Positions 28,484 to 39,251 of a stretch of 64,000 nucleotides of DNA are shown piece after piece. The DNA lies in contig WRGD01000151.1 of NCBI GenBank assembly GCA_009787355.1, forward strand, positions 1 to 64,000, in the 5' to 3' direction. The notes beneath the pieces were generated by a model that was not told the DNA's origin, did not search any database, and saw only the letters and a program-made list of their open reading frames with translations. Position numbers and translations under genes: made by a program. Position 1 is the first letter of the stretch, and every line of letters starts with the position of its first letter. The DNA is from Defluviitaleaceae bacterium. Its GTDB lineage: Bacteria > Bacillota > Clostridia > Lachnospirales > UBA5962.

Positions 28484-29020
28484 TTAAACCAGTTCTATGA
28501 TAACCTGAGGAGAGCCGTCTCCTTTTCTCGGTCCAATTTTAATAATACGAGTATAACCACCGTTTCTACCCTCATATTTTGGAGCAATTTCTTCAAAAAG
28601 TTTTTTTGCCATATCTACTTTTACAGTATTCTGCCTTTTTTTACGACCATCTACAGGAACTGCTGTAACAGGATATAAAACACTTAATATTTTACGACGA
28701 GCTACTAACCTAGATGGTTTGTCTTTTTTTATTGTTTTTTCTACTTCATCGTAAACAGTAATACGTTTACCATTTACTTCTTCTTTTACACGTTTACCTG
28801 TGTTATCTTTTCTTGCTACCTTTGACATAACTGTTACTTCTTCAAAGTTGTTTTTTTCTTTTATAGCAAGACTAATTAATTTTTCAGCAATACGACGTGT
28901 TTCTTTTGCTCTCGTATCTGTTGTAACAATTTTACCATGGTATAGTAAATTTGTTGCAAGGTTACGTAGCATAGCTTTACGTTGTGTAGTCGCACGATTC
29001 AGCTTTCTATAAGTAGCCAA
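28484..29020 (-). CDS. rplQ: Ribosomal protein L17
   Basis: Large-subunit protein near the exit tunnel. The N-terminal half is canonical ([40 protein letters not shown]) and the end is the usual [20 protein letters not shown]. At 178 aa it is longer than the common 112-130 because of a central lysine-rich insertion (about 65-125), as in other Lachnospiraceae-type L17. It is the last gene of the operon, 11 bp after rpoA. Confidence 0.96.
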   Translation of the reverse strand: MATYRKLNRATTQRKAMLRNLATNLLYHGKIVTTDTRAKETRRIAEKLISLAIKEKNNFEEVTVMSKVARKDNTGKRVKEEVNGKRITVYDEVEKTIKKDKPSRLVARRKILSVLYPVTAVPVDGRKKRQNTVKVDMAKKLFEEIAPKYEGRNGGYTRIIKIGPRKGDGSPQVIIELV

Positions 29021-29031
29021 TTATATTCCTC

Positions 29032-29997
29032 CTATTCACCCTCACCAGATACTAATGCTAAACCTAGTTCGGCCATTTTGTTAAGCACTTCTTCAAAAGA
29101 TTTACGACCAAGGTTTCTAACTTTCATCATGTCTTCTTCGCTTTTATTTGCTAAATCTTCTACATAATTTATGCCTGCACGTTTTAGGCAATTATAAGAA
29201 CGAACAGAAAGGTCTAATTCTTCTATAGTCAGGTCTAAAATTTTCTCTCTTTTAGTAAAGCTTTTAATACCTTCTTCTTCTCTTCTTATTGTATTTTCTT
29301 GCAAATTTACAAAAAGGTTAAGATGGTTTGTCAAAATTTCAGAACCCAAACTCACTGCATCTTCAGGAGAAATTGTACCGTTTGTCCATACTTCTAATAT
29401 TAGTTTATCAAAATCTGTTGTTTGACCAACTCTTGTATCTTCAACTAAAAAATTAACACGACGAACAGGAGTAAAAATAGAATCTACGGCTATAAGTCCT
29501 ATTTGCTGATTTTCTATAGCCTTATCTTTGTCTACACCTACATAGCCTCTTCCTTTTTTTATAGTAAGTTCTATAAATAGTCTGCTATTTTCGCCACCAC
29601 TAAGCGTAGCAATATGGAGGTTTGGATTCATTACTTGCAAATCACTATCAAGCTGTATATCTTTTGCAAGTACAACGCCTTCACCAGTAACATCTATATA
29701 TGCTTTTTTGGGCTCATCCAATTCGCTTGTGTTTTTTATTGCTAAATCTTTAATATTAAGAATTATTTCTATTATATCCTCTTTTACATGGGGCAATGTA
29801 CTAAATTCATGTACAACACCATCTACAGATATACCTGTAACAGCACATCCGGGAAGCGAGGAAAGAAGTATTCTTCTTAACGAATTTCCAAGAGTTGTAC
29901 CAAAACCTCTTTCCAAAGGTTCAACAACAAAACGAGAATAATTACCATCGGCAGACTTATCTGTAATTTCTATTCGAGGTTTTACAAAATCTAACAA
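29032..29997 (-). CDS. rpoA: RNA polymerase alpha subunit
   Basis: Assembly platform for beta/beta' (N-terminal domain with [20 protein letters not shown]) and promoter/activator contact through the C-terminal domain ([37 protein letters not shown]). I start it at TTG 29997, which gives [11 protein letters not shown], the conserved alpha N-terminus. GGGAGG lies 5 nt before that codon and would lie inside the gene if the ATG at 30030 were used. The resulting 321 aa is close to the usual ~315. It sits in its usual place between rpsD and rplQ. Confidence 0.95.
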   Translation of the reverse strand: MLDFVKPRIEITDKSADGNYSRFVVEPLERGFGTTLGNSLRRILLSSLPGCAVTGISVDGVVHEFSTLPHVKEDIIEIILNIKDLAIKNTSELDEPKKAYIDVTGEGVVLAKDIQLDSDLQVMNPNLHIATLSGGENSRLFIELTIKKGRGYVGVDKDKAIENQQIGLIAVDSIFTPVRRVNFLVEDTRVGQTTDFDKLILEVWTNGTISPEDAVSLGSEILTNHLNLFVNLQENTIRREEEGIKSFTKREKILDLTIEELDLSVRSYNCLKRAGINYVEDLANKSEEDMMKVRNLGRKSFEEVLNKMAELGLALVSGEGE

Positions 29998-30100
29998 TAT
30001 TACCTCCCATAAGCTATCTGTGATTCTCATTATCTAAAAAACAATAATTTATAACATACCAAAAACAATAATTTTTACAATAATGATGTCATTTTTTAAA

Positions 30101-30700
30101 CTACATTCTTTTTGAGTAATATTCAACTATTAATATTTCGTTAATAGGTACATCTATATTTTCACGGTTTGGCAAGTTCAAAACAGAACCACTAAGAGAA
30201 CCAAGGTCTCTATTTAACCAAGCTGGTGTTAAACGACTTTCTGTTAAATTTATAATATCTTTAAATCTTACAGATTCTGTTCCTTTTTCTTTTACTTGTA
30301 TTTTATCGCCAGCTTTTAACCTATAAGATGGAATGTTTACTGGCTTACCATTTACTGTTACAAGTTTGTGACCAACTATTTGTCTTGCTTCTCTTCTCGT
30401 TCTTGCAAGACCAAGCCTAAAAATAACATTATCTAATCTAGATTCTAAAGTTCTTAAAAGATTTTCACCACTAATACCTTCTGAATTAGATGCTTCTTTA
30501 AAATAATTTCTAAATTGTTTTTCTAATACACCATAAATAAATTTTGCTTTTTGCTTTTCTCTAAGCTGTAGACCGTATTCACTTATTTTCTTTTTAGAAT
30601 TTGATACTTCTCTTCTAGATTTTTTGTTTATACCCAAAACCTGAGGTTCAATACCAAGGGCTCTACATCTTTTCAAAACTGGCGTTCTATCTATTGCCAT
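30101..30700 (-). CDS. rpsD: Ribosomal protein S4
   Basis: 16S rRNA-binding assembly protein with an S4 RNA-binding domain (LESRLDNVIFRLGLARTRRE, GHKLVTVNGKPVNIPSYRL). The N-terminal zinc-knuckle cysteines are missing (only one Cys), so this is the zinc-free form. 199 aa, normal length; GGAGGAAGAG precedes ATG. Encoded between rpsK and rpoA, which is typical of Firmicute alpha operons. About 100 bp separates it from rpoA. Confidence 0.96.
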   Translation of the reverse strand: MAIDRTPVLKRCRALGIEPQVLGINKKSRREVSNSKKKISEYGLQLREKQKAKFIYGVLEKQFRNYFKEASNSEGISGENLLRTLESRLDNVIFRLGLARTRREARQIVGHKLVTVNGKPVNIPSYRLKAGDKIQVKEKGTESVRFKDIINLTESRLTPAWLNRDLGSLSGSVLNLPNRENIDVPINEILIVEYYSKRM

Positions 30701-30715
30701 GTCTCTTCCTCCTTA

Positions 30716-31123
30716 TTAAACTCTTCTTCTTTTTGGTGGTCTACAACCATTATGAGGTACAGGAGTAACATCTTTTATCATAGTTATATCTAAACCAGCA
30801 GCCTGAAGAGCTCTTATAGCTGCTTCACGTCCACTACCTGGTCCTTTTACAAAAACTTCTACAGTACGTAATCCAAATTCTTTTGCTGCAACTGCAGCCT
30901 TATCTGCTGCCATTTGTGCTGCATATGGAGTAGATTTTCTAGAACCTTTAAAGCCAAGTTCACCTGCACTAGCCCAAGAAAGTGCATTTCCTACTGAATC
31001 TGTTATTGTTACTATGGTATTATTAAAAGTAGACTGAATATGTGCCATACCTCTGTCAACTTGTTTTCTATCTTTACGTCTACGAACCTGACCTACTTTT
31101 TTTGGAGCTTTTTTCACTGCCAT
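30716..31123 (-). CDS. rpsK: Ribosomal protein S11
   Basis: Platform protein of the 30S subunit. Conserved blocks [50 protein letters not shown] and the C-terminal [17 protein letters not shown] are present. 135 aa. Follows rpsM by 17 bp. Confidence 0.97.
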   Translation of the reverse strand: MAVKKAPKKVGQVRRRKDRKQVDRGMAHIQSTFNNTIVTITDSVGNALSWASAGELGFKGSRKSTPYAAQMAADKAAVAAKEFGLRTVEVFVKGPGSGREAAIRALQAAGLDITMIKDVTPVPHNGCRPPKRRRV

Positions 31124-31140
31124 GCTTTTTTCACACTCCC

Positions 31141-31509
31141 TTATTTCTTCTTATTAGCTACAGTACGTCTTGGACCTTTTCTTGTTCTTGCATTAGTCTT
31201 AGTTTTTTGACCTCTTACTGGTAAACCTTTTCTATGACGTATACCTCTGTAACAGCTTATTTCTACAAGACGTTTAATATTTAATGCAACTTCACGTCTC
31301 AAATCCCCTTCAACTTTATGATTTTTATCAATAAAATCTCTAAGTTTATTAAGTTCATCTTCTGTAAGGTCTCTAACACGTGTATTTTCATTAACACCAG
31401 TAGCTTTTAGTATTTTTATACTATTTTGCCTACCTATACCAAAAATATAGGTAAGAGCTATTTCTACTCTTTTTTCTCTTGGCAAATCTATACCTGATAT
31501 ACGTGCCAT
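31141..31509 (-). CDS. rpsM: Ribosomal protein S13
   Basis: Head protein of the 30S subunit touching P-site tRNA and L5. [27 protein letters not shown], and the basic tail [19 protein letters not shown] are diagnostic. 122 aa, normal. Confidence 0.97.
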   Translation of the reverse strand: MARISGIDLPREKRVEIALTYIFGIGRQNSIKILKATGVNENTRVRDLTEDELNKLRDFIDKNHKVEGDLRREVALNIKRLVEISCYRGIRHRKGLPVRGQKTKTNARTRKGPRRTVANKKK

Positions 31510-31518
31510 AAATATCTC

Positions 31519-31632
31519 CTATCCTTGTTTTTGCTTATGTTTCGGGTTTTCACAAATAACCCTTACGATACCTTTTCGTTTAATAACTTTACACTTTTCA
31601 CACATAGGCTTAACAGACGGCCTAACTTTCAT
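31519..31632 (-). CDS. rpmJ: Ribosomal protein L36
   Basis: A 37-codon gene directly upstream of rpsM. The product starts [20 protein letters not shown] and ends with a Cys and His ([13 protein letters not shown]), giving the Cys3-His zinc-ribbon of the zinc-type L36. GGAGGTACACATC precedes ATG at 31632. Confidence 0.95.
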   Translation of the reverse strand: MKVRPSVKPMCEKCKVIKRKGIVRVICENPKHKQKQG

Positions 31633-31662
31633 GATGTGTACCTCCTGACTATAACAAAATAA

Positions 31663-31881
31663 TTACTTATCTCGCCAAATTATTCTGCCTTTTGTTAAAT
31701 CGTAGGGAGACATTTCTATAAGAACTTTATCCCCGGGTATTATTTTAATGAAGTTCATTCTTAATTTACCAGACAAATGGGCAACTATTTTATGACCATT
31801 AGAAAGCTCCACATTAAAAGTTGCACTGGGAAGCTTTTCTGTAACAACGCCCTCTACTTCTATCATGTCGCTTTTGGACAA
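31663..31881 (-). CDS. infA: Translation initiation factor IF-1
   Basis: Small OB-fold protein that occupies the 30S A site during initiation. [36 protein letters not shown] and [18 protein letters not shown] are the family blocks. 72 aa. It begins 1 bp after the stop of the KOW protein gene, so they are probably coupled. Confidence 0.97.
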   Translation of the reverse strand: MSKSDMIEVEGVVTEKLPSATFNVELSNGHKIVAHLSGKLRMNFIKIIPGDKVLIEMSPYDLTKGRIIWRDK

Positions 31882-31882
31882 G

Positions 31883-32158
31883 TTAGACCCCCTTATTTAA
31901 AAACACTTTAATTGCTGACATTATATCACTATTTTTTACTTTTTTTTGAGTTGTTTCAAAATTTTCAAGTTGAGTAGAAAGATTACTATCTACATAATTT
32001 GTTTTTGAAACGTGCATAATTTTCTTTTTTTTTGGGTTTTCAATTTTTCGTAATTTTCCATCTGAAAGATACAAATATTCATCCTCTATTTTACAAACAA
32101 CAAAAGGTAATGCTTTGTCTCTTCCTTTTTTAGAATATACTATTTGCCCTATTTGCAT
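31883..32158 (-). CDS. KOW-domain RNA-binding protein (L14e-like)
   Basis: 91 aa beginning [20 protein letters not shown], a KOW motif (GQIV.S..GRD), then a basic stretch ([13 protein letters not shown]). Proteins of this kind are often found between map and infA in Clostridia and are annotated as KOW or L14E-like; their exact role is unknown. ATG 32158 is chosen because AAGGA lies 7 nt before it and the KOW motif starts at once; ATG 32188 would add ten residues. Confidence 0.85.
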   Translation of the reverse strand: MQIGQIVYSKKGRDKALPFVVCKIEDEYLYLSDGKLRKIENPKKKKIMHVSKTNYVDSNLSTQLENFETTQKKVKNSDIMSAIKVFLNKGV

Positions 32159-32218
32159 TTTAATATCCTTACTTACTAAAGTAAACATTCCATACTAAAA
32201 TAAGTATTTATTTAGCAC

Positions 32219-32968
32219 TTAAATGGTAAGTATTTCTGGCTCTCCATCTGTAATTACTACAGTATTTTCATAGTGAGCCGAATTTTTTCTATCTTTTGTT
32301 ACAGCTGTCCAACCATCTTCTAAAATAATAGAATCAGATGTCCCAACATTTATCATTGGTTCTATAGCAAGTGCCATTCCAGCACAAAGCCTCGGACCTC
32401 TTTTTTTCATATCAAAGTTTGGTATATCTGGTGCCTCATGTAATTCTTTTCCTACACCGTGTCCTATAAACTCTGATGTAACATGAAAATTATATGATTT
32501 CGCAAAATCTTCTATTGTTTTACACACTTGGTTTAAGTGATACTTAGGCTTTGCATATTTTATGCTTTCAAAAAAAGCATTCTTCGTTACTTCAATTAAT
32601 AATTTATTTTCTTCAGAAATGCTACCTATACCAAAAGTTCTAGCAGCATCCCCATGAAAACCATTAAAATAAACACCAACATCAATGCCTATAATATCTC
32701 CATTTTTTAACTTTCTTAAACCTGGTATACCATGTACTATTACTTCATTTATAGAAGTTGTAATAGACTTGGTATATCCTCTATAGCCCAAAAAAGAAGG
32801 CTGTGCATTTTTACTTGTGATAAATTCGTGTGCAATAGTATTCAGCTCGTCTGTAGTTATGCCTACTTTTAAATATTTTTCGATTAACTCAAGAGTAGCT
32901 CTAACAATATTGCCAGACTTTCGCATTGCTTCTATTTGGTCTTTTGATTTTATAACTATTGATTTAAT
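32219..32968 (-). CDS. map: Methionine aminopeptidase type I, probable non-canonical start
   Basis: Removes N-terminal Met from new proteins. The pita-bread fold metal ligands are visible: GIDVGVYFNGFHGDAART (Asp-Asp), EFIGHGVGKELHEAPDIPNF (His), ALAIEPMINVG (Glu), and ENTVVITDGEPEIL (Glu). The conserved N-terminus IVIKSKDQIEAMRKSG lies upstream of the first in-frame ATG (32926). No ATG, GTG or TTG occurs between that block and the in-frame stop of adk. AAAGGG lies 6 nt before an ATT at 32968, which would give 249 aa, the usual length. ATA 32959 is possible; ATG 32926 would cut the conserved N-terminus. Confidence 0.93.
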   Translation of the reverse strand: MKSIVIKSKDQIEAMRKSGNIVRATLELIEKYLKVGITTDELNTIAHEFITSKNAQPSFLGYRGYTKSITTSINEVIVHGIPGLRKLKNGDIIGIDVGVYFNGFHGDAARTFGIGSISEENKLLIEVTKNAFFESIKYAKPKYHLNQVCKTIEDFAKSYNFHVTSEFIGHGVGKELHEAPDIPNFDMKKRGPRLCAGMALAIEPMINVGTSDSIILEDGWTAVTKDRKNSAHYENTVVITDGEPEILTI

Positions 32969-32986
32969 AACGCACCCTTTAATAAT

Positions 32987-33604
32987 TTATATTACAAGTT
33001 CTTTCAAAATAATATCTGTAACAACATCTATTTCAAGCATACCATTTATCTCTACAAGAAGATTCAAAGATTTATAAAAATTTAAAATAGGTAAAGTTTC
33101 TTTTTCAAATATTTCAAGTCTATTTTCAACAACTTCTTTTTTGTCGTCTTTTCTCTGTGATAAATTCCCACCACATTTTTCACATTTTTGTATAGCTGAA
33201 GATTTGGAATACATAGCACCGCATTCTTCGCAGGTTAGTCTAGAGCTAATTCTATCTATTACAATATCGTTATCTACATTCAAAAATATAACTTTATCTA
33301 TAGCTACCATTTCTGATAAAATGTTTGCTTGATTTATAGTTCTTGGGAAACCATCTAAAATAAAACCATTTTTAACATCGTCCTTAAAAATTCTAGACTT
33401 TAAAATTTCAGATGTAAGAGTATCATCAACATAACTTCCAGTTTCTAGTTTTTGTTTTATTTTAAGACCAATATCAGTTTCATCTTTTATATGCTTACGC
33501 ATTATATCACCTGTAGAAATGTGCGGTATACCAAGCTTTTTAGAAATAATACCTGCTTGTGTTCCCTTGCCACTACCGATTGGTCCCATTATCACTAAAT
33601 TCAT
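32987..33604 (-). CDS. adk: Adenylate kinase
   Basis: AMP + ATP to 2 ADP, cytosolic. P-loop GPIGSGKGTQ, NMP-binding ISTGDIMRKHI, FILDGFPRT and a zinc lid (CEECGAMY, CEKCGGNL; four Cys) place it in the zinc-containing Gram-positive type. 205 aa, slightly short of the usual ~215. Lies between secY and map as in many Firmicutes. Confidence 0.97.
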   Translation of the reverse strand: MNLVIMGPIGSGKGTQAGIISKKLGIPHISTGDIMRKHIKDETDIGLKIKQKLETGSYVDDTLTSEILKSRIFKDDVKNGFILDGFPRTINQANILSEMVAIDKVIFLNVDNDIVIDRISSRLTCEECGAMYSKSSAIQKCEKCGGNLSQRKDDKKEVVENRLEIFEKETLPILNFYKSLNLLVEINGMLEIDVVTDIILKELVI

Positions 33605-33675
33605 AATATATTCCTACCCCTCTCTAACAAAAATGGAATTTAATTTTTAAACTTAAAATATTTTATTTATCTTGC

Positions 33676-34947
33676 CTATTGTAAAAAGCCTTTGTAATGC
33701 CTTGTAATTAATTGACTTTCTAAATTTTTAACAATTTCTAAAGCAACACCAGTAACAATTAAAAGAGTTGTTCCACCAAAACCTACTTCTATACCACTTA
33801 TCCACTGAAAAATAACCGGTATCATAGCAAGAGCAACATAGAAAATAGCACCTATCCAACTAAGTCTATGAACAGTTTTTGATATATAATCACTTGTTGG
33901 TTTTCCTGGTCTTATGCCCGGTATAAACCCACCATTTTTCTTCATGTTTTCTGCCATTTCTGTAGGGTTTATAGCAAAAGATGTATAGAAAAATGTAAAA
34001 GCGATTATCAAAATAACATACAAAATGGCACCAACTGGCATGGTTATTTGTAAATGGTCTACCACCGTGTTAAGTGTATTATTGTTTTGGAAAACTGTTT
34101 GCATTAGAGTCGGAAATTGCAAAAGGCTAAGTGCAAATATTATACTCATAACACCTGCAATATTTACTTTTAATGGTATATAACTTGTGTTTCCTCCTGA
34201 ATTTTGATATGCACCACCAGAACCTATCATTTTTTTTGAATTTTGTACTGGTATACGTCGTTCACCAGCATTTACAAGAACAGCAAAAACAATAAGAGCT
34301 ATAAAAAGTATTACAAGTGCTACAACAAATATAACTGTTACAATATTTCCAAACCTAGCTTCATGATAAAGACCCATAACTCCACCTGGAACACCAGAAA
34401 GAATATTTGCAAATATCATAAAAGAGATACCATTCCCAATACCTTTTTCTGTTATTAATTCTCCAAGCCACATTACAAACATGGTACCTGCAACCATAGA
34501 AATAACTGCAATACTATAAGTTAACATATTAGGATACAAAAACAAACCAGCATTGTTAAAAGCAAAAATCATACCTACAGATTGAAAAAAAGCCATAACA
34601 AGACCTAAATATCGTGTTATTTTTTCTATTTTTTTGTTGCCAGTTTCACCCTCTTTTTTTAATTGCTCGAGGCTAGGTACGGCAACTGTTAAAAGCTGCA
34701 TAATAATAGAAGCAGTAATATACGGTCCTATACCCATTGCAAACAATGTACCAAAACCACCACCAGTAATGGTTGCTATTAGTGTTTGACCTGTAAAACC
34801 TGTTCTTAATATTATCCAACTTTGTATATTAACACCCGGCAAAGGAATATTTGCACCGATTCTATATACAAACAAAATCAAAAGTACATATAATACCTTT
34901 TTGCGTAAGTCCTGAACTTTCCAGACATTAGCGAAAACATTAGACAC
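33676..34947 (-). CDS. secY: Preprotein translocase SecY
   Basis: Channel of the Sec translocon with ten membrane helices. Recognisable blocks: YRIGANIPLPGVN, PYITASIIMQLL, GIGNGISFMIFANI, NAGERRIPVQ, IPLKVNIAGVMSIIFA, NPTEMAENMKKNGGFIPGIR. 423 aa. The start is GTG at 34947 and overlaps the rplO stop (TAGTG), with GAGGTGAT as ribosome binding site inside rplO. Exports the giant surface proteins encoded nearby, among others. Confidence 0.97.
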   Translation of the reverse strand: MSNVFANVWKVQDLRKKVLYVLLILFVYRIGANIPLPGVNIQSWIILRTGFTGQTLIATITGGGFGTLFAMGIGPYITASIIMQLLTVAVPSLEQLKKEGETGNKKIEKITRYLGLVMAFFQSVGMIFAFNNAGLFLYPNMLTYSIAVISMVAGTMFVMWLGELITEKGIGNGISFMIFANILSGVPGGVMGLYHEARFGNIVTVIFVVALVILFIALIVFAVLVNAGERRIPVQNSKKMIGSGGAYQNSGGNTSYIPLKVNIAGVMSIIFALSLLQFPTLMQTVFQNNNTLNTVVDHLQITMPVGAILYVILIIAFTFFYTSFAINPTEMAENMKKNGGFIPGIRPGKPTSDYISKTVHRLSWIGAIFYVALAMIPVIFQWISGIEVGFGGTTLLIVTGVALEIVKNLESQLITRHYKGFLQ

Positions 34948-35387
34948 TATATCACCTCTGCCTCTCCTCCAGCTGCTTTAATTTTTTGGCTTGCTGATTG
35001 GCTAAAGTAATTAACTTTTACAATTAATTTTTTCTCTAATTCGCCGTTACCAAGAATTTTAACACCATCTCTTGGATTACTTAAAAGACCTTTAGATTTT
35101 AAGGCTGCTATATCTACAACATCTCCATTTTCAAAAACATTTAAATGAGAAATATTTATAGCTATAATATGCTTTTCATTTCTATTAGTAAAACCCCTTT
35201 TAGGAAGTCTTCTATAAAGTGGCATCTGACCACCTTCAAAACCTGGTCTAACTCCACCACCACTTCTAGCTTTTTGACCTTTATGTCCTCTACCAGAAGT
35301 TTTTCCATTACCAGAACCGTGTCCTCTTCCAACTCTATACTTCTTTTTCGTTGAACCATAGGCAGGGCTTAGATTATTCAATTCCAT
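34947..35387 (-). CDS. rplO: Ribosomal protein L15
   Basis: Late-assembly 50S protein. The Gly/Arg-rich N-terminal extension ([20 protein letters not shown]) and [20 protein letters not shown] are diagnostic. 146 aa. Overlaps secY by one base. Confidence 0.97.
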   Translation of the reverse strand: MELNNLSPAYGSTKKKYRVGRGHGSGNGKTSGRGHKGQKARSGGGVRPGFEGGQMPLYRRLPKRGFTNRNEKHIIAINISHLNVFENGDVVDIAALKSKGLLSNPRDGVKILGNGELEKKLIVKVNYFSQSASQKIKAAGGEAEVI

Positions 35388-35396
35388 AACTTACTC

Positions 35397-35576
35397 CTAT
35401 ACTTCTTCTACTTTTAATAAATGTACAACTTGATGTATCATACCACGTGTTGCTGGATTATCTTTTTGTACTACACTACTATTCAACTTTCCTAATCCTA
35501 GTGCTTGAACAGTCTTTTTGTGCTTAGGTTTAGCACCTATGGTTGATTTCACAAGTGTTATTTTCAACTCGCTCAT
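35397..35576 (-). CDS. rpmD: Ribosomal protein L30
   Basis: 59-aa gene filling the gap between rpsE and rplO. The product begins [20 protein letters not shown] and continues [20 protein letters not shown], the standard L30 pattern. GAGAGGTTTTT precedes ATG 35576. The stop is 9 bp before rplO. Confidence 0.95.
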   Translation of the reverse strand: MSELKITLVKSTIGAKPKHKKTVQALGLGKLNSSVVQKDNPATRGMIHQVVHLLKVEEV

Positions 35577-35612
35577 AAAAACCTCTCAATCTTATATTAG
35601 TATTTTTATTTA

Positions 35613-36119
35613 CTAGCGAACATAAAATTCTTCTACTTTTTTACCCCTTAAAGCTGCAACTTGTTTTGGCGTTTTTACTTCTGAAAGACCAGCTATTGCT
35701 GCACTTACAACGTTTCTTTTATTATTACTACCAAGAGATTTAGTACGTATATTACGTATGCCAGCAAGTTCCATTACTGCACGAACAGGACCACCTGCTA
35801 TAACACCAGTACCCTCTGCTGCAGGTTTTAATAATACTTGTGCAGCTCCAAAATGACCCATTACAGGGTGATAAAGGCTATCAGAATTATTTCTTTCTAT
35901 ATAAATCATATTTTTCTTGGCATCTTCTTTTCCTTTTCGTATAGCTTCTGGTATTTCTGCTGCTTTTCCAAGGCCTACACCAACATGGCCAGCCTCATCT
36001 CCAACAACAACAATAGCTGCAAAACGAAAAGTTCTACCACCTTTAACAACTTTTGTAACACGGTTTATAGATACAACCTTGTCTTTTAGTTCTAAGGCTT
36101 CTGCGTCTATCTTTTTCAA
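35613..36119 (-). CDS. rpsE: Ribosomal protein S5
   Basis: 30S accuracy protein with a double-stranded RNA-binding N-terminal domain. [40 protein letters not shown], and [19 protein letters not shown] are present. 168 aa. Spectinomycin-site residues are of the usual sensitive type as far as can be read. Confidence 0.97.
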   Translation of the reverse strand: MKKIDAEALELKDKVVSINRVTKVVKGGRTFRFAAIVVVGDEAGHVGVGLGKAAEIPEAIRKGKEDAKKNMIYIERNNSDSLYHPVMGHFGAAQVLLKPAAEGTGVIAGGPVRAVMELAGIRNIRTKSLGSNNKRNVVSAAIAGLSEVKTPKQVAALRGKKVEEFYVR

Positions 36120-36181
36120 AATAACCTCCTATTGTTTGTTTCAATTCACTTGAGATAGTAAGAGAATATACAAAATCTATA

Positions 36182-36550
36182 TTAAAATTTAAGTCCTGCT
36201 TCTCTTGCACCTTCTGCTAGTGCTGCTACTCTTCCATGATACAAATATCCACCACGGTCAAAAACTACTGTTTCTATACCCAAACCAAGCGCTCTTTTTC
36301 CAACAGCGATACCAACAGCTTTTGCAGCCTCTACATCTGCTGTAGATTTTATAGATTCACTAAGCACCTTGTCTTTGGTGGAAGCAGAAACCAATGTTTT
36401 GCCTGCTACATCATCTATAACTTGTGCATATATATGCTTGTTAGACCTAAAAACATTTAGCCTTGGTTTAAGATTTGTACCAGAAATAGAATTACGTAAA
36501 CGCCTATGTCTTTTTTTTCTAGTGGCATTACGTGCCATATTTTTTATCAT
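36182..36550 (-). CDS. rplR: Ribosomal protein L18
   Basis: 5S rRNA-binding protein. [37 protein letters not shown] and the C-terminal [20 protein letters not shown] match the family. ATG 36550 is chosen over 36538 because AAGGGAAGTG precedes it at a suitable distance. 122 aa. Confidence 0.96.
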   Translation of the reverse strand: MIKNMARNATRKKRHRRLRNSISGTNLKPRLNVFRSNKHIYAQVIDDVAGKTLVSASTKDKVLSESIKSTADVEAAKAVGIAVGKRALGLGIETVVFDRGGYLYHGRVAALAEGAREAGLKF

Positions 36551-36597
36551 AATTCTTCACTTCCCTTATAGTCTAATATCTCTAATTATTAAATTGA

Positions 36598-37140
36598 TTA
36601 TTTTTTACCAGACTTACCAGCTTTACGTCTTATCTTTTCATCAGAATATTTTATACCCTTACCTTTATAAGGTTCTGGTGGACGTTTTGTTCTTATTGTT
36701 GCTGCATACTGGCCTACTTTTTCTTTATCTATTCCAGAAACAATTATCTTATTTGTTCCTTCTACAGTTGTAAGTATCCCCTCTGGGTCTATCATTTCTA
36801 TAGGGTGAGAATATCCCAAAGTTAAGTTTAATTTGTTTCCTGCTTTTGCTGCTCTATAACCAACACCATTTATTTCTAACGTTTTAGAATAACCAGTTGT
36901 TACACCTTCAACCATATTAAAAATTAAAGTTCTAGTAAGACCGTGCAAAGCTCTAAACCTTTTTAAATCAGATGGACGGCTAACAACTATTTGATTTTCT
37001 TCTACAGAAATATTTATTTCTGATACAAGCCTTCTAACCAATTCACCTTTTGGTCCTTTTACACTTAAAAGATTATTTTCTTCTAAATTTACTGTAACAC
37101 CACCCGGGATAACAACAGGTTGTTTACCTATACGTGACAT
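36598..37140 (-). CDS. rplF: Ribosomal protein L6
   Basis: Two-lobed 50S protein near the factor-binding site. [20 protein letters not shown], the [16 protein letters not shown] block and the C-terminal [19 protein letters not shown] are canonical. 180 aa; 10 bp after rpsH. Confidence 0.97.
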   Translation of the reverse strand: MSRIGKQPVVIPGGVTVNLEENNLLSVKGPKGELVRRLVSEINISVEENQIVVSRPSDLKRFRALHGLTRTLIFNMVEGVTTGYSKTLEINGVGYRAAKAGNKLNLTLGYSHPIEMIDPEGILTTVEGTNKIIVSGIDKEKVGQYAATIRTKRPPEPYKGKGIKYSDEKIRRKAGKSGKK

Positions 37141-37150
37141 AAGCCGCCTC

Positions 37151-37546
37151 CTACCATATAAATGCCAATACTTCGCCGCCTACTTTATTTTTACGAGCTT
37201 CTTTATCTGATACTATACCAATGTTTGTAGAAACGATAGCACATCCTAAACCGTTCAAAACTCTTGGTAAATTATCACTTTTAGCATAAACTCTAAGACC
37301 CGGCTTAGAAACACGTTTAAGACCAGATATTGCTCTTGAGTTTTTGTCGCCTTGCTTTAGTTTTATACGCATTGTTTGTTTAATGCCATCTTCTATTATT
37401 TCGTAACCAGAAATATATCCCTCTTTTAAAAGTATATCAGCTATTTGATTTTTAACTCTTGAAGATGGAACATCTACAGTGTCATGTTTTGCACTGTTTG
37501 CATTTCTAATCCTTGTAAGCATATCTGCAATAGGATCAGTCATCAT
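37151..37546 (-). CDS. rpsH: Ribosomal protein S8
   Basis: Central-domain 16S-binding protein. [40 protein letters not shown] and [20 protein letters not shown] are diagnostic. The start may be either of two adjacent ATG codons. A 114-bp gap to rpsN, T/A-rich, holds no gene I can see. Confidence 0.97.
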   Translation of the reverse strand: MMTDPIADMLTRIRNANSAKHDTVDVPSSRVKNQIADILLKEGYISGYEIIEDGIKQTMRIKLKQGDKNSRAISGLKRVSKPGLRVYAKSDNLPRVLNGLGCAIVSTNIGIVSDKEARKNKVGGEVLAFIW

Positions 37547-37660
37547 AGTGAGTCCTCCTTACTGCCTATCGGGAATAACCCTTTAGTCAACTGAAATGCC
37601 AAAAGGCAAATCCTTTTTTATTTTTTAAAACTCTAATTTTTTGTATTTCAAAATTAAAAA

Positions 37661-37846
37661 TTACCAGCTAGCTTTTTTAACTCCGGGTATTTGACCTTTG
37701 TAAGCTAAATTTCTAAAGCAAATACGACAAATACCAAATTTTCTAAGCACAGAATGAGGGCGACCACAAATTTCACATCTTGTATACGCTCTTACTGCAA
37801 ACTTAGGTTTTCTTTTTTGCTTTACTTTCATAGCAGTTTTAGCCAT
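37661..37846 (-). CDS. rpsN: Ribosomal protein S14, zinc type
   Basis: 61 aa with two CxxC pairs ([16 protein letters not shown]), the zinc-binding short form typical of Gram-positives, ending [23 protein letters not shown] precedes ATG. Confidence 0.97.
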   Translation of the reverse strand: MAKTAMKVKQKRKPKFAVRAYTRCEICGRPHSVLRKFGICRICFRNLAYKGQIPGVKKASW

Positions 37847-37870
37847 AAAACACCTCCTAAACTATGCTCA

Positions 37871-38413
37871 TTATCTCTTTATAAATGGCATACCAAACAA
37901 TGTTAGAAGCTCTTTTGCTTCTTCATCTGTTTTTGCAGTTGTAACAAAAACAACATCCATACCACGAATTTTATCTATTTGGTCATAATGTATTTCTGGA
38001 AAAATAAGTTGCTCTTTTATACCCATGGTATAATTTCCACGACCATCGAAAGATTCTCCATTTATACCACGGAAATCACGAACACGTGGTAATGCAACAT
38101 TTATTAATCTATCTGCAAAAGAATACATTCTGTCGCCACGTAATGTTACTTTACAACCTATACTCATGCCTTCTCTTATTTTAAAAGCAGCTATAGATTT
38201 TCTAGCTTTTGTTACAATTGGTTTTTGACCTGCAATAATAGCCATTTCTTTTGTTGCAGATTCTATTACTTTTGCATTATCTTTTGCTTCACCAAGACCC
38301 ATATTTATAACAATTTTAACTAATTTAGGAACTTCCATTTTGTTTTTGTATGAAAATTTTTTCATCATGGCATCCACAATTTCATTGTTATACAGTTCTT
38401 TGTATCTGTTCAT
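37871..38413 (-). CDS. rplE: Ribosomal protein L5
   Basis: 5S rRNA-binding protein contacting S13. [69 protein letters not shown] and [19 protein letters not shown] are present. ATG 38413 is chosen (GGAGG 4 nt upstream, 180 aa); an upstream in-frame ATG at 38443 would add ten non-conserved residues containing that site. Confidence 0.97.
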   Translation of the reverse strand: MNRYKELYNNEIVDAMMKKFSYKNKMEVPKLVKIVINMGLGEAKDNAKVIESATKEMAIIAGQKPIVTKARKSIAAFKIREGMSIGCKVTLRGDRMYSFADRLINVALPRVRDFRGINGESFDGRGNYTMGIKEQLIFPEIHYDQIDKIRGMDVVFVTTAKTDEEAKELLTLFGMPFIKR

Positions 38414-38476
38414 TTTGCCTCCAATTTCTAGGTTTTCTTCCATTAGTTTTTGCCAATGTAATCTAGATTAAAAATC

Positions 38477-38815
38477 CTAGTCAATAACTTCACCAGTAGA
38501 CTTAGCAATACGTTTTTTAATTCTAACTTTTTTTGTTTTTCCGTCTTTTTCTATTTCTTTTTCTTCAATTTTGTAACCAAGTCTTGTAGGTTTGTCTTTG
38601 TGAACATACATAACATTAGAAGCATGGATAGAAAGCTCTGTTTTTACAATTCCACCATTTTGGTTTGCTGCATTTGGTTTTTGATGCTTTGTAGCAATCT
38701 TTACGCCCTCTACAATAACTCTATTTTTCGCTCTATCAACTTGTAAAATATTTCCTTTTTTACCTTTGTCTTTGCCTGCGATTACTTGTACAAAATCGCC
38801 TTTTTTAATTTTCAT
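38477..38815 (-). CDS. rplX: Ribosomal protein L24
   Basis: Assembly-initiator of the 50S subunit with a KOW motif ([20 protein letters not shown]) and [16 protein letters not shown]. 112 aa. 9 bp after rplN. Confidence 0.96.
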   Translation of the reverse strand: MKIKKGDFVQVIAGKDKGKKGNILQVDRAKNRVIVEGVKIATKHQKPNAANQNGGIVKTELSIHASNVMYVHKDKPTRLGYKIEEKEIEKDGKTKKVRIKKRIAKSTGEVID

Positions 38816-38824
38816 ATACCCCTC

Positions 38825-39193
38825 CTACAGAACTTCTGGAGCTAAGGACAAAATTTTCATATATTGTTTTTCTCTAAGTTCCCTAGCAACTGGTCCGAAA
38901 ATACGTGTTCCTCTTGGGTTTTTATCTTCTTTTATTATAACAGCAGCATTGTCATCGAAACGAATAAGACTACCATCTGGGCGGTTTACACCTTTTGTTG
39001 TACGAACTATAACAGCTTTTACAACATCACCTTTTTTAACAACCCCTCCTGGTGTGGCATCTTTTACAGACGCAACTATTACATCTCCAACATTTCCATA
39101 TCGCCTTATAGAACCACCCAAAACTCTAATACACAAAAGTTCTTTTGCACCAGAATTATCAGCAGCAACAAGCCTACTTTCTTGTTGTACCAT
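38825..39193 (-). CDS. rplN: Ribosomal protein L14
   Basis: 50S protein forming an intersubunit bridge. [40 protein letters not shown] and [15 protein letters not shown] are canonical. ATG 39193 follows AAAGGAGG and gives 122 aa, the usual size; the ATG at 39226 is too far upstream. Confidence 0.97.
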   Translation of the reverse strand: MVQQESRLVAADNSGAKELLCIRVLGGSIRRYGNVGDVIVASVKDATPGGVVKKGDVVKAVIVRTTKGVNRPDGSLIRFDDNAAVIIKEDKNPRGTRIFGPVARELREKQYMKILSLAPEVL

Positions 39194-39251
39194 AGTAAAA
39201 CCTCCTTTAAAACTTTCTAAAACCAAAATATTTTAGGTTGTTAGATTTTTA

